This document shows positions 9,110-16,967 of a stretch of 64,000 nucleotides of DNA, piece after piece (position 1 is the first letter of the stretch; every line of letters begins with the position of its first letter). Below the pieces are notes generated by a model that worked only from the letters and a program-made list of their open reading frames with translations, was not told the origin of the DNA and did no database searches. The stretch is taken from positions 1 through 64,000 of the forward strand of contig CATLJA010000001.1 of assembly GCA_949959305.1 (NCBI GenBank), given 5' to 3'. Source of the DNA: an uncultured Oscillibacter sp. Lineage in GTDB: Bacteria; Bacillota; Clostridia; Oscillospirales; Oscillospiraceae. Both the position numbers and the translations under genes were made by a program.

Positions 9110-10000
9110 TTATCCTTTCAGTCCGCCCACGGTCATGCCCTGGGTCAGCTTCTTCTGCACGCACATGTAGAGTATCAGCGTGGGCAGCATCACCAGCACC
9201 AGCCCCGCGTACAAAATGCCGTACTGGGCGGAGGACTGCTGGGCCTGCATCAGGTTTAGCAGGCCCACCGGCAGGGTTTTCTGCCCGGTGGCGCTGCTCA
9301 TCAGCGTCATGGAGATGATGTACTCGTTCCAGAAGGAAAGGAAGTTGAAGAGGATGATGGTGATGATGGAGGGCTGGGCCATGGGGAAAATAATCCGAAT
9401 CATCGCCTGGGCGTAGCCCGCGCCGTCAATGTAGGCGGCCTCCTCAAAATCGTGGGGAAGGGTCGCGAAGTAGCCGGAGAGCAGGTAAATGGTAAACGGA
9501 AGGGCCGTGGAGGCGTACACCACCGACAGCACCACCAGGTTGTTCAGCAAAAACCCGCTTCCCATAAGATTTTTCAGCCACATGTCCCCGTCCCGCAGCA
9601 TCAGGAAAATGGGCACCACAATGTAGTTCACGTTGATGAACAGCCCCGCCATGAAGCAGGTGTTCAAAAAACGGCTTCCCCGGAACCGGAACCGGGCCAG
9701 GCAGTACGCCGCCGGCAGGGCAATCACCAGCAGCAGCGCCAGGGACAGCGCCGTCACCAGAACGGAGTTGAGCATGTAGCTCCCCATGCTGGCGGCATTC
9801 CACGCCTCCACGAAGTTCTGCCAGTAGAGGCCCGCCGGCAGGGCCCAGGGGTTGCCGTAGAACTCGCTGTTCTGCTTGACGGAGGCCAGGAACACCCAGG
9901 CCACCGGCACGATGATGACCACCGCCAGGGTAATCAGGACCACATAGACAAAGATTTTATACAGCGCCTCGGCGGACATGCCCTTCTTTTCTTTCGTCAT
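9110..10000 (-). CDS. sugar ABC transporter permease, MalG/MsmG type
   Basis: One of two membrane subunits of a CUT1 carbohydrate importer. The 296-residue protein has six hydrophobic segments, and the ATPase-coupling EAA loop reads EEAAYIDGAGYAQAMIRIIFP around residue 190-210. It is 12 bases downstream of the partner permease. The ATP-binding subunit is not encoded nearby, so a shared MsmK-like ATPase elsewhere is likely. Substrate is inferred from the adjacent GH112 phosphorylase: galacto-N-biose/lacto-N-biose. Confidence 0.92.
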   Translation of the reverse strand: MTKEKKGMSAEALYKIFVYVVLITLAVVIIVPVAWVFLASVKQNSEFYGNPWALPAGLYWQNFVEAWNAASMGSYMLNSVLVTALSLALLLVIALPAAYCLARFRFRGSRFLNTCFMAGLFINVNYIVVPIFLMLRDGDMWLKNLMGSGFLLNNLVVLSVVYASTALPFTIYLLSGYFATLPHDFEEAAYIDGAGYAQAMIRIIFPMAQPSIITIILFNFLSFWNEYIISMTLMSSATGQKTLPVGLLNLMQAQQSSAQYGILYAGLVLVMLPTLILYMCVQKKLTQGMTVGGLKG

Positions 10001-10012
10001 ATCCTCGCCCCC

Positions 10013-10888
10013 TTACATTTCCAGGACTTCCCGCCTCGTCACCCAGTTCACCAGGGCGGACAGCAGGAAGGAAAACAGGAAAATCACCACGCCCGCCGCC
10101 ATGGAGTAGCCGTAGAGCCCCGCGTCCTTCTGTGCGTACATGAAGCTCAGCCCCACGTCCGCCATGCCCTTGGCCACCATGGCCTTGACAAAGAGGAAGG
10201 CCATGTTGATGGTGGAGATGATGAAGAAGGTCAGGGTCGTGCGGATATTCGTCCAGATCAGGGGCAGGGTCAGCTGGAAGAACTGGGTCAGCCGCCCCGC
10301 GCCGTCCAGCCCGGCGCTCTCGTAGAGGCTCTCCGGCACGGCGGACATGGAGGCCATGTACATGACCATGTAATAGCCGATGGCCTGCCAGACCATGGCG
10401 ATGATGACGCTGACGATGACCATGGGCTGGTCCTTCCAGAGGACCATGACGGTTTCCCCCCGGAAGAAGGAGAGAATGCTGTTCAGCATACCGTTCTCCG
10501 GCTTGTAGATGGCGGAGAAAATGCCGGCGATGACCACCACGGAGAGGATGTTGGGGATGTAGAAGACGATGCGGAAGAAGTTCTGCCCCTTAATCTTCTC
10601 CCGGGTCAGAATCGCCGCGAAGACGATGGCGAAGAAAAAGGTGATGATGGTTACGGTGACAATCAGCAAAATGGTGTTCTGCATGGCGGTGATGAATTTC
10701 ACGTCGTTCATCAGCGCCCGGAAATTCGACATGCCGGCAAAGGTTTCCGTGGGGGAATAGGCTCCCCGCTCAAAGAGGGACATACGGAAGACGTTCAGGG
10801 TGGGCAGAATCATGAAAACGAAGTACAAAACCGCCGCCGGGGCGACGCACAGGGCCAGGAAGCGCGCCCGGCTCTTGCTGCTACGCAT
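10013..10888 (-). CDS. sugar ABC transporter permease, MalF/MsmF type
   Basis: Second membrane subunit of the CUT1 importer, 291 residues with six membrane helices; the EAA loop is ESAGLDGAGRLTQFFQLTLP around residue 190-210. It starts 13 bases after the stop of the binding-protein gene with AAAGGAG as ribosome site and is followed closely by the MalG-like partner. The two would form the heterodimeric channel for mucin-derived disaccharides. Confidence 0.92.
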   Translation of the reverse strand: MRSSKSRARFLALCVAPAAVLYFVFMILPTLNVFRMSLFERGAYSPTETFAGMSNFRALMNDVKFITAMQNTILLIVTVTIITFFFAIVFAAILTREKIKGQNFFRIVFYIPNILSVVVIAGIFSAIYKPENGMLNSILSFFRGETVMVLWKDQPMVIVSVIIAMVWQAIGYYMVMYMASMSAVPESLYESAGLDGAGRLTQFFQLTLPLIWTNIRTTLTFFIISTINMAFLFVKAMVAKGMADVGLSFMYAQKDAGLYGYSMAAGVVIFLFSFLLSALVNWVTRREVLEM

Positions 10889-10901
10889 GGAACCACTCCT
10901 T

Positions 10902-11909
10902 TCATGCCGCGGCTCGAAATTTTGAGGCGGCGGCGGGCAGGGCGGTCATGCCCCACTGGAAGCCCTCGGCCCGGGGCGCGTCCTTCATCTCGCCCACAAT
11001 CCAGGTGCCGTTGGGCATGAACAGGGCCTTGTTGTCCAGGACCAGCTGCTGGTTCTGGGTGAAGTCCTGGTCGTTGGCCTGGGCGGGGGTGACGGGGTTC
11101 GTGTAGGCAGCCAGCTTGGCAATGATGTCGAAGCACTGCCGGGCCTCCGGGGTATCCCATACGCCCTCGGCGTAGACGGTGGCCTGGTTGAAGAAATCGG
11201 GGCCGCCCACAGAGTACATCAGGGCGTACAGGAACGCGTCAAAGTAGCCGGTGGTGGGGTAGGTAAAGAGGTACATGCCGGGGTCCTCGGCGCGGGCCTT
11301 GTCGCCCAGCTCCCACATCTCGTCCCAGGTAGTGGGAACGGTCCAGCCCTTCTCCTCGAAGAGGCCCGCGTTGTAGAACAGGCCGCAGGGAGAGTAGAAC
11401 ATGGGGGCCAGGTAGGTCACGCCGTCGCCGTAGGGGTTGGTGACGGAGGTCTCGGTAAAGCCGCCGACAATCTTGTCGGAGACCTTGACGCTCTCGCCGG
11501 GGATGGTCATGGACAGCACGTCGGTGAGCTCGGCGATGTTGCGGTCCTTGATGAACTGCTCGGTGAGGCCCTTCTCCCGGCCGGTGGCCAGGTGAATCAC
11601 GTCGGGAAAGTCGCCGCCCTGCATAGAGGGCCCGATGACGTCCTCCAGGTTCTTGTCGCAGATGAGATTCACCTTCACGCCGGTCTCGGCGGTGAAGGCG
11701 TCGCAGACCTCCTTCCACATGCCGGGATAGGCCTCCTCATAGCCGGAGGCCAGGGCGGCCACGGTGATGGTCACGTCTTCGGCGGGAGGCGGGGCCTGCT
11801 CGCCGCCGGAACCGGCGGGGGGCGCGGCGGTCCCGCTGTCCTTTCCGCCGCAGGCGGCCAGGGACAGCGCCAGGGCCAGAGTCAGCAAGAGCGCGAAAAA
11901 CTTCTTCAT
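10902..11909 (-). CDS. sugar-binding lipoprotein, C-terminal lobe apparently deleted
   Basis: Extracellular solute-binding protein of family 1 for the CUT1 importer. It has a lipoprotein signal with lipobox LSLAAC (residues 15-20), then the binding-protein fold (VTITVAALASGYEEAYPGMWKEV onward, ATGREKGLTEQFIKDRN, PTTGYFDAFLYALMYSVGGPDFF). The protein has 335 residues where family members usually have about 430-450: after NGTWIVGEMKDAPRAEGFQWGMTALP it passes directly into AAASKFRAAA and stops. That tail resembles a normal C-terminal end, so an in-frame internal deletion of roughly 90-100 residues is suspected, at a GCC-GCC-GCC run. The binding cleft would be incomplete. The next gene begins 13 bases on, leaving no room for the missing part as a frameshifted remnant. 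Confidence 0.85.
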   Translation of the reverse strand: MKKFFALLLTLALALSLAACGGKDSGTAAPPAGSGGEQAPPPAEDVTITVAALASGYEEAYPGMWKEVCDAFTAETGVKVNLICDKNLEDVIGPSMQGGDFPDVIHLATGREKGLTEQFIKDRNIAELTDVLSMTIPGESVKVSDKIVGGFTETSVTNPYGDGVTYLAPMFYSPCGLFYNAGLFEEKGWTVPTTWDEMWELGDKARAEDPGMYLFTYPTTGYFDAFLYALMYSVGGPDFFNQATVYAEGVWDTPEARQCFDIIAKLAAYTNPVTPAQANDQDFTQNQQLVLDNKALFMPNGTWIVGEMKDAPRAEGFQWGMTALPAAASKFRAAA

Positions 11910-11968
11910 AAGTCTACCTCCTTATAAATAGGGGCTTCCACAGGCCGGACTCCGGCCCTATGCAACCC

Positions 11969-11998
11969 AGTATAGCGGTTCTCCCGCTGGCAAAGCAA
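11969..11998 (-). promoter_or_regulatory. promoter of the galacto-N-biose operon
   Basis: Read on the minus strand, TTGCTT (11993-11998) and TATACT (11969-11974) are 18 bases apart and lie about 60 bases before the binding-protein ATG. The 352-base divergent region to the AraC gene otherwise holds AT-rich sequence with a TTGCGCAA palindrome near 12007, a plausible but unproven regulator site. No RNA gene is evident in it. Confidence 0.65.
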
Positions 11999-12171
11999 TC
12001 CCTTTCTTGCGCAACTTTTTATATATCTTGCTCTATTTGCAATTTATCCCAATTTTCCGGGAATGCCCCGCCGGGTTTTGGGCAAAATTTATAATTCTCC
12101 TTTTCCCCCTCTCTCTTACGCGGCGTTCTCGACAAAATCATGGTGAAGCGGAAAAATTTTTTTATGGAAAG

Positions 12172-12200
12172 TTGCGCCGCCGGGACAAAGGCGCTATAAT
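12172..12200 (+). promoter_or_regulatory. promoter of the divergent AraC regulator
   Basis: TTGCGC (12172-12177) and TATAAT (12195-12200) are separated by 17 bases. Transcription would begin near 12207, which rules out the upstream ATG at 12199 and supports the start at 12262. Confidence 0.7.
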
Positions 12201-12261
12201 GAATGCGAAGCCCGCGCCCTGCCGATTTTCAAAAAATTGCGCCCCGGAGGGAGGAATGTCC

Positions 12262-13086
12262 ATGAGCCAGCGCCAGTACGCTTTCCAGCGCCAGGCCGCC
12301 GCCCCCGGCGGACCGCCCAGGCTGGCCTACGTCTCCCGGGCCCAGTACAGCAGCGAGTGGAACTCCAGCCTCCACACCCACGGCTGCGCCGAGCTGTTTT
12401 TCATCACCGGGGGCCACGGCCGCTTCCGCACCCGGCGGGAGGAATTCCCCGTTGCCATTCACGATTCCGTCATTGTCAACGCCAACGTGCCCCATACGGA
12501 GGTCAGCCAGCTGGACAGCCCCCTGGAATACACAGTCCTGGGGGTGGAGGGCCTGGAGACCATGGCCGGGGCGGAGGGCTACGCCCTGCTGCACCTCCAC
12601 ACCGGATGGGAGGAGCTGATGGGCTGCCTGCGGCTGATGCTCCAGGAGGCGGAGGCGGCCCTTCCGGGCTATGAGCGGGTCTGCCGGAGCCTTCTGGAGG
12701 TGGTGCTGGTCCGGCTGAACCGCCAGCGGGACGCCGCCCTCTCCGGCGAATCCCCGGACGGCCGGGGCAGCCGGGAATGCGGCCTGGTCCGGCGGTACAT
12801 CGACAACCATTTCAAGGAGAACCTGAGCCTGGACCAGCTGGCCCAGCTGGCCCACCTCAATAAATATTACCTGGCCCACGCCTTCCGCCGGGAGTTCGGG
12901 GTCTCCCCCATCAACTACCTGATCTCCCGCCGCATCGAGGAGAGCCGCTTCCTCCTCCGGGAGACGGACCACACCCTCTCCCTCATCGCCCAGATTCTGG
13001 GCTTTTCCTCCCTGAGCTACTTCTCCCAGTGCTTCCGCCGGGTGGAGGGCGTCAGCCCCATGGAGTACCGGAAGCAGCATCGGTAA
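12262..13086 (+). CDS. AraC-family transcriptional regulator (cupin sensor)
   Basis: A 274-residue regulator with an N-terminal cupin-like sensor (SSLHTHGCAELFFITGGHGRF near residue 32-52) and a C-terminal pair of helix-turn-helix motifs (NLSLDQLAQLAHLNKYYLAHAF and HTLSLIAQILGFSSLSYFSQCFRR), ending GVSPMEYRKQHR. It is transcribed away from the galacto-N-biose operon and probably controls it in response to a sugar ligand. The open frame extends to 12007, but the promoter at 12172-12200 and GGAGG at 12250-12254 place the start at ATG 12262 (ATG 12256 is an alternative). Confidence 0.88.
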   Translation: MSQRQYAFQRQAAAPGGPPRLAYVSRAQYSSEWNSSLHTHGCAELFFITGGHGRFRTRREEFPVAIHDSVIVNANVPHTEVSQLDSPLEYTVLGVEGLETMAGAEGYALLHLHTGWEELMGCLRLMLQEAEAALPGYERVCRSLLEVVLVRLNRQRDAALSGESPDGRGSRECGLVRRYIDNHFKENLSLDQLAQLAHLNKYYLAHAFRREFGVSPINYLISRRIEESRFLLRETDHTLSLIAQILGFSSLSYFSQCFRRVEGVSPMEYRKQHR

Positions 13087-13130
13087 GCGCGCAGACATGG
13101 CCGCGCCAGGTTCGCCGGCCGCGGCCGCGC

Positions 13131-14042
13131 TCATTCCGGGGAGGCGCTCCGCCGCTCCGCCCGGTACTGGCCGGGACTCTTTCCCATCAGCGCCCGGAAG
13201 GTCCGGGCAAAATAGCTCGTCTCCTGGAAGCCGCAGGCCGCGCCGATATCCGCCACCTTCTCCTCCGTGGCCTCCAGCAGCTCCGCCGCCCGCCGGACCC
13301 GGAGCTGCCTGACGTACTGCATGGGCGTGGTCCCGGTCATGCTTCGAAAACAGCGGAGGCATTCGCTCTCGCTGACGGCGGCGCTTTGGGCAATGCGGGC
13401 CGCCGTCAGCTCCCCGGCGTAGTTTTCCTCCACGAAGCGGAGCATGGCCCGGATCCGTTTCCCGTCCCGCAGGACCTTTTCCGAGGGGGGCTTCCTCGCC
13501 GCCGGGCGGTGGGCCCACAGGAGAAACACCAGCCGGGAAAGCCCCTCCCGGGCCAGGAATTCAAAGCCCGGCGGCTCCTCCCGGCAGGCCCGGAAGGCCG
13601 CCTCCACGGCCTCCAGGGCCTCCCGCTCCCAGGAAGCGCCCTCCGACAGCCAGACCCGGCGGTTGGCGCCCTCCGCCAGCAACGGCTCCAGATAGCCCTG
13701 CCAGAAGACGCTCTCCACGCCGCCCCCCACCAGCCGGGGGTGGAACACCATGGAGTGGAGCTCCACCGGGCCCTCCCCCTCCCGCCAGACGTGGTGAAGG
13801 GCCCCGGAGGCGATGAAGCAACCCTCCCCGGGCCCCAGCTCCCGGCTCTCTCCCTCCACGGAGACGGTGACCCGCCCCTCCTTTACCAGCACCGTCTCCA
13901 GCTCGTCGTGCCAGTGCCAGGGGACCGCGTTCACCGTCCCGCCGTCATGCCGGTAGCAGGCCAGGGGAAAGGCCGGCGTGCCGTGCCGGACCAGCTCCCG
14001 GTTCCGTCCGTCTGTGACGCACTCACAGCGGCTCAATGCCAT
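13131..14042 (-). CDS. AraC-family transcriptional regulator
   Basis: A 303-residue AraC protein, convergent with the preceding one. The N-terminal cupin part contains WHWHDELETVLVKEGRVTVSVEGE (about residues 42-66); the C-terminal DNA-binding domain has ELTAARIAQSAAVSESECLRCF and KVADIGAACGFQETSYFARTFR. ATG 14042 follows GGAGG by 6 bases. Two AraC genes beside one sugar operon suggest layered control, but this one could act on other targets. It is not a close copy of its neighbour, so it is not a recent duplication. Confidence 0.87.
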   Translation of the reverse strand: MALSRCECVTDGRNRELVRHGTPAFPLACYRHDGGTVNAVPWHWHDELETVLVKEGRVTVSVEGESRELGPGEGCFIASGALHHVWREGEGPVELHSMVFHPRLVGGGVESVFWQGYLEPLLAEGANRRVWLSEGASWEREALEAVEAAFRACREEPPGFEFLAREGLSRLVFLLWAHRPAARKPPSEKVLRDGKRIRAMLRFVEENYAGELTAARIAQSAAVSESECLRCFRSMTGTTPMQYVRQLRVRRAAELLEATEEKVADIGAACGFQETSYFARTFRALMGKSPGQYRAERRSASPE

Positions 14043-14057
14043 GGCAATCCTCCATTC

Positions 14058-14090
14058 TGACGGTTTTGTACCGAAAAGCTGACGCTTTTC
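14058..14090. promoter_or_regulatory. inverted repeat and TGACG direct repeats upstream of the second AraC gene
   Basis: GAAAAGC (14073-14079) and GCTTTTC (14084-14090) form an inverted repeat around TGAC, and TGACG recurs at about 14058 and 14080, one helical pair of turns apart. This lies between the AraC start (14042) and the divergent small gene (14183) and could be an autoregulatory site. Confidence 0.35.
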
Positions 14091-14182
14091 TTCTACTGCC
14101 CCGTCGTTTTTGGTGGTATCATCCTATCAGAAAGAGGCGCGGCGCGCAAGGGGGAACCCCCGTTTTTTAAAGGAGGCTGTCT

Positions 14183-14428
14183 ATGTTCAAAATTATGATG
14201 CTGCCCGACGCGGAGAATTTCCTAAACGTGGTGGAAAGCAGCCGGGGTCGGGTGCTGCTCCACCTGCCGGACGACACCCTGTGCGACCTGAAGCGGGACA
14301 ACACCGCCCGGCAGATGATCCGGGCCATGCGCCCCAGGCGGGAGGGACTGTGTATCAGTCTCTCCGACGCCAGGGACGTGCCCGCCTTCCTGGATTATAT
14401 GATTGGCTCCGCGCGGCAGCGCCGTTAA
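14183..14428 (+). CDS. small protein with HPr-like secondary structure
   Basis: An 81-residue protein behind a perfect AAAGGAGG site (7 bases before ATG). The order strand-helix-strand-strand-helix-strand-helix can be followed by eye: FKIMMLP, DAENFLNVVES, RVLLHLP, NTARQMIRAM, GLCISLSD, VPAFLDYMIG. This is the HPr topology seen also in small clostridial proteins often misnamed polyA polymerase. The HPr active-site His and regulatory Ser cannot be placed with confidence, so sugar phosphotransfer is not claimed. Function unknown. Confidence 0.65.
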   Translation: MFKIMMLPDAENFLNVVESSRGRVLLHLPDDTLCDLKRDNTARQMIRAMRPRREGLCISLSDARDVPAFLDYMIGSARQRR

Positions 14429-14474
14429 CGCAATAAGCCGGGGGAGGATGATTCCTCCCCCGGCTTATTGCGTT
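14427..14474. terminator. 22-bp perfect hairpin between convergent genes
   Basis: Positions 14427-14448 are perfectly complementary to 14453-14474 around a four-base loop. It overlaps the stop codon of the 81-residue protein gene and ends 2 bases before the minus-strand gene. There is no long T run on either side, but position and strength fit a bidirectional terminator. Confidence 0.75.
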
Positions 14475-14475
14475 C

Positions 14476-14907
14476 TCATGTCTTCGCGTTGATTTTCGCC
14501 CCGCACTTGGGGCAGGTAATCACGATTTTCCCCTTGCCCGCCGGAACCCGGCAGATGGCCTTGCAGCTTTTGCAGGTGAAATACTTGTGCTCCTTGTCGG
14601 CGTGGCGGGCCCGGGCCCCGGCGCTCCGGTTTTTTACGCCGCAGTACCAGCTCACCCACTTTTGGTTTTCCGTCCTCCGGCGGGAGAGGTTCCTGGAAAA
14701 CGAGCGGAACATAATCACAATCATTAAAAAGAGCAGCACGCTCTCCAGCATCCGGACGGCCAGGCCCTTCTTCAGAAAGAAGCAGGCCAGCTCCGCGGCC
14801 CACAGGACCAGGTAGCCCCGGAACAGCGCCTGGTTCAGCTGGTCCCATCCGTTGCGCCCGTACATGAAGCGCGCCATCGCGCCGCCGATCCTCTGGAAGA
14901 TGCCCAT
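14476..14907 (-). CDS. membrane protein with C-terminal zinc ribbon
   Basis: A 143-residue protein with two adjacent hydrophobic segments (about residues 27-45 and 50-67) and a C-terminal rubredoxin-like zinc ribbon: FTCKSCKAICRVPAGKGK then ITCPKCGAKI. Such proteins are common in clostridia and their role is unknown. The frame extends 22 codons further upstream, but AAAGGAG precedes ATG 14907, whose product begins MGIFQRIGG. A single gene, divergent from htpG. Confidence 0.75.
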   Translation of the reverse strand: MGIFQRIGGAMARFMYGRNGWDQLNQALFRGYLVLWAAELACFFLKKGLAVRMLESVLLFLMIVIMFRSFSRNLSRRRTENQKWVSWYCGVKNRSAGARARHADKEHKYFTCKSCKAICRVPAGKGKIVITCPKCGAKINAKT

Positions 14908-15081
14908 ATCCTCGAACTCCTTTGCCGCTCCTGTTGTGCTTTTTTTATATTCTACTCGCAACCGGGCGGACAAACAACCGCTTTAAGCGGAAATTTACAA
15001 AATGGTCATTTATTTTCCATGGAGCATGTGCTATATTTTAAAGTTGTAAAAAAATGCAGAGAAGGAAGTGTACTGAAAATC

Positions 15082-16965
15082 ATGGCAAAAAAGCAGTTTA
15101 AAGCGGAATCCAAGCGGCTCCTGGACCTGATGATCAACTCCATTTACACCCACAAGGAGATTTTCCTCCGGGAAATCATCTCCAACGCCAGCGACGCCTG
15201 CGACAAGCTCTGCTACCAGGCCCTCACCGACAGCGCCGTGGGCATGGACCGGGGGGACTTCAAAATCGAAATCACCGCGGACAAGGAGGCCCGGACCCTC
15301 ACCGTCTCCGACAACGGCGTGGGCATGGACAAGGCGGACCTGGAGAACAACCTGGGCGTCATCGCCTCCTCCGGCTCCTACAAGTTCAAGCAGGAGGTCG
15401 GGGAGGACGCCAGGGACACCGACGTCATCGGCCAGTTCGGCGTGGGCTTCTACTCCGCCTTCATGGTCTCCGATCAAATCACCGTGGTAACCCGGAAGCA
15501 CGGGGCGGAAACCGGGTACAGGTGGCAGTCCTCCGGGGCCGACGGCTACACCGTCACGGAGTGCGAAAAGGAAACCGCGGGCACCGACGTCATCATGCGC
15601 ATCAAGGCCGACACGGAGGACGAGAAGTACAGTGAGTTCCTGGAAAACTGGAGGCTCCAGGAGCTGGTGCGGAAATACTCCGACTACATCCGCTTCCCCA
15701 TCCGCATGGAGGTCTCCAAGACCCGGAAGAAGGAGGACTCCCCGGAGGACAAGCCGGAGTATGAGACCTATACGGAAATCGACACCCTGAACTCCATGGT
15801 GCCCATCTGGCAGCGGGCCAAGAGCGAGGTCACGGAGGAAGAGTACTACAAGTTCTACCGGGACAAATTCCACGACTACGCCGACCCCCAGCGGGTGATT
15901 CCCGTCTCCGTGGAGGGCAGCGTCACCTACAAGGCCCTGCTGTTCGTCCCCGGGGCCGCGCCCTTCGACTACTACACCAAGGAGTTTGAAAAGGGCCTCC
16001 AGCTCTACTCCAACGGCGTGCTGATTATGGACAAGTGCGCCGACCTGCTGCCGGAGCATTTCCGCTTCGTCCGGGGCGTGGTGGATTCCCCGGACCTCAG
16101 CCTGAACATCTCCCGGGAGCTTTTGCAGCACGACCGGCAGCTGAAGGTCATCGCCGGGAACCTGGAGAAAAAAATCAAGGCGGACCTCGCCAAATTCCTG
16201 GCGGAGAACCGGGAGGGCTATCAGACCTTCTGGAAGAACTTCGGCCGCCAGCTGAAGTACGGCGTGGTAAACGAGTACGGCCGCCACAAGGATTTGCTCC
16301 AGGACCTGCTGCTGTTCTATTCCTCCACGGAGAAAAAGCCCGTCACCCTGGACGAGTACGTCTCCCGGATGAAGGAGGAGCAAAAGTATATCTACTACGC
16401 CGCCGGGGAAACCGCGGACAAAATCGACAAGCTGCCCCAGACCGAGGGCCTGCGGGACGCGGGGACGGAAATCCTCTACTTCACCGAGGAGGTGGACGAG
16501 TTCTGCGCCCAGACCCTGCGGAGCTACAAGGACAAGGAATTCCGCTCTGTTTTGGACCAGGAGATCGAGGAGGGCGCGGAGAAGAAGGCCGAGGAGGAGG
16601 CCCAGGCCCACAAGGCCGCCTTCGATTTCGTGAAGGAGGCCCTGGGGGACAAGGTGAAGGAGGTCAAGGCCAGCGCCCGGCTGAAGTCCCATCCCGTCTG
16701 CCTCACCGCCGGAGAGGGCTTGAGCTTTGAGATGGAGAAGTACTTCCAGGCCGTCCAGCCGGACGCGTCCATCAAGGCGGACCGGATTCTGGAGCTGAAC
16801 GTGGACCACCCCGCCTTCCGGGCGCTGGAGGCCAGCCTGGAGGCGGACCCCGAGAAGGCGAAAACTTACGCCGCGCTGCTGTATAACCAGGCGCTGCTGA
16901 TTGCGGGCCTGCCTCTGGACGACCCCTCCGGGTACACCGATCTGGTGTGCGGGCTGATGAAATAA
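15082..16965 (+). CDS. htpG: molecular chaperone HtpG (Hsp90)
   Basis: ATP-dependent dimeric chaperone of the Hsp90 family, 627 residues. Bergerat ATPase motifs are intact: the catalytic Glu in IFLREIISNASDACDKL, VSDNGVGMD, and GQFGVGFYSAFMVSD. The middle domain includes NISRELLQHDR and a C-terminal dimerisation domain ends at the usual place. The start is ATG 15082 (MAKKQFKAESKRLLDLM); the frame opens earlier at 15019 in AT-rich non-coding sequence. No CIRCE heat-shock operator is visible. The MATE gene begins 2 bases after the stop. Confidence 0.96.
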   Translation: MAKKQFKAESKRLLDLMINSIYTHKEIFLREIISNASDACDKLCYQALTDSAVGMDRGDFKIEITADKEARTLTVSDNGVGMDKADLENNLGVIASSGSYKFKQEVGEDARDTDVIGQFGVGFYSAFMVSDQITVVTRKHGAETGYRWQSSGADGYTVTECEKETAGTDVIMRIKADTEDEKYSEFLENWRLQELVRKYSDYIRFPIRMEVSKTRKKEDSPEDKPEYETYTEIDTLNSMVPIWQRAKSEVTEEEYYKFYRDKFHDYADPQRVIPVSVEGSVTYKALLFVPGAAPFDYYTKEFEKGLQLYSNGVLIMDKCADLLPEHFRFVRGVVDSPDLSLNISRELLQHDRQLKVIAGNLEKKIKADLAKFLAENREGYQTFWKNFGRQLKYGVVNEYGRHKDLLQDLLLFYSSTEKKPVTLDEYVSRMKEEQKYIYYAAGETADKIDKLPQTEGLRDAGTEILYFTEEVDEFCAQTLRSYKDKEFRSVLDQEIEEGAEKKAEEEAQAHKAAFDFVKEALGDKVKEVKASARLKSHPVCLTAGEGLSFEMEKYFQAVQPDASIKADRILELNVDHPAFRALEASLEADPEKAKTYAALLYNQALLIAGLPLDDPSGYTDLVCGLMK

Positions 16966-16967
16966 GC

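Noticed and set aside
12229..13518. 429-codon minus-strand frame across the AraC gene
   Set aside because: Antisense shadow of the AraC regulator, with low-complexity composition and no homologous motifs.
15001..15081. CIRCE or other heat-shock operator before htpG
   Set aside because: No TTAGCACTC/GAGTGCTAA repeat is present.
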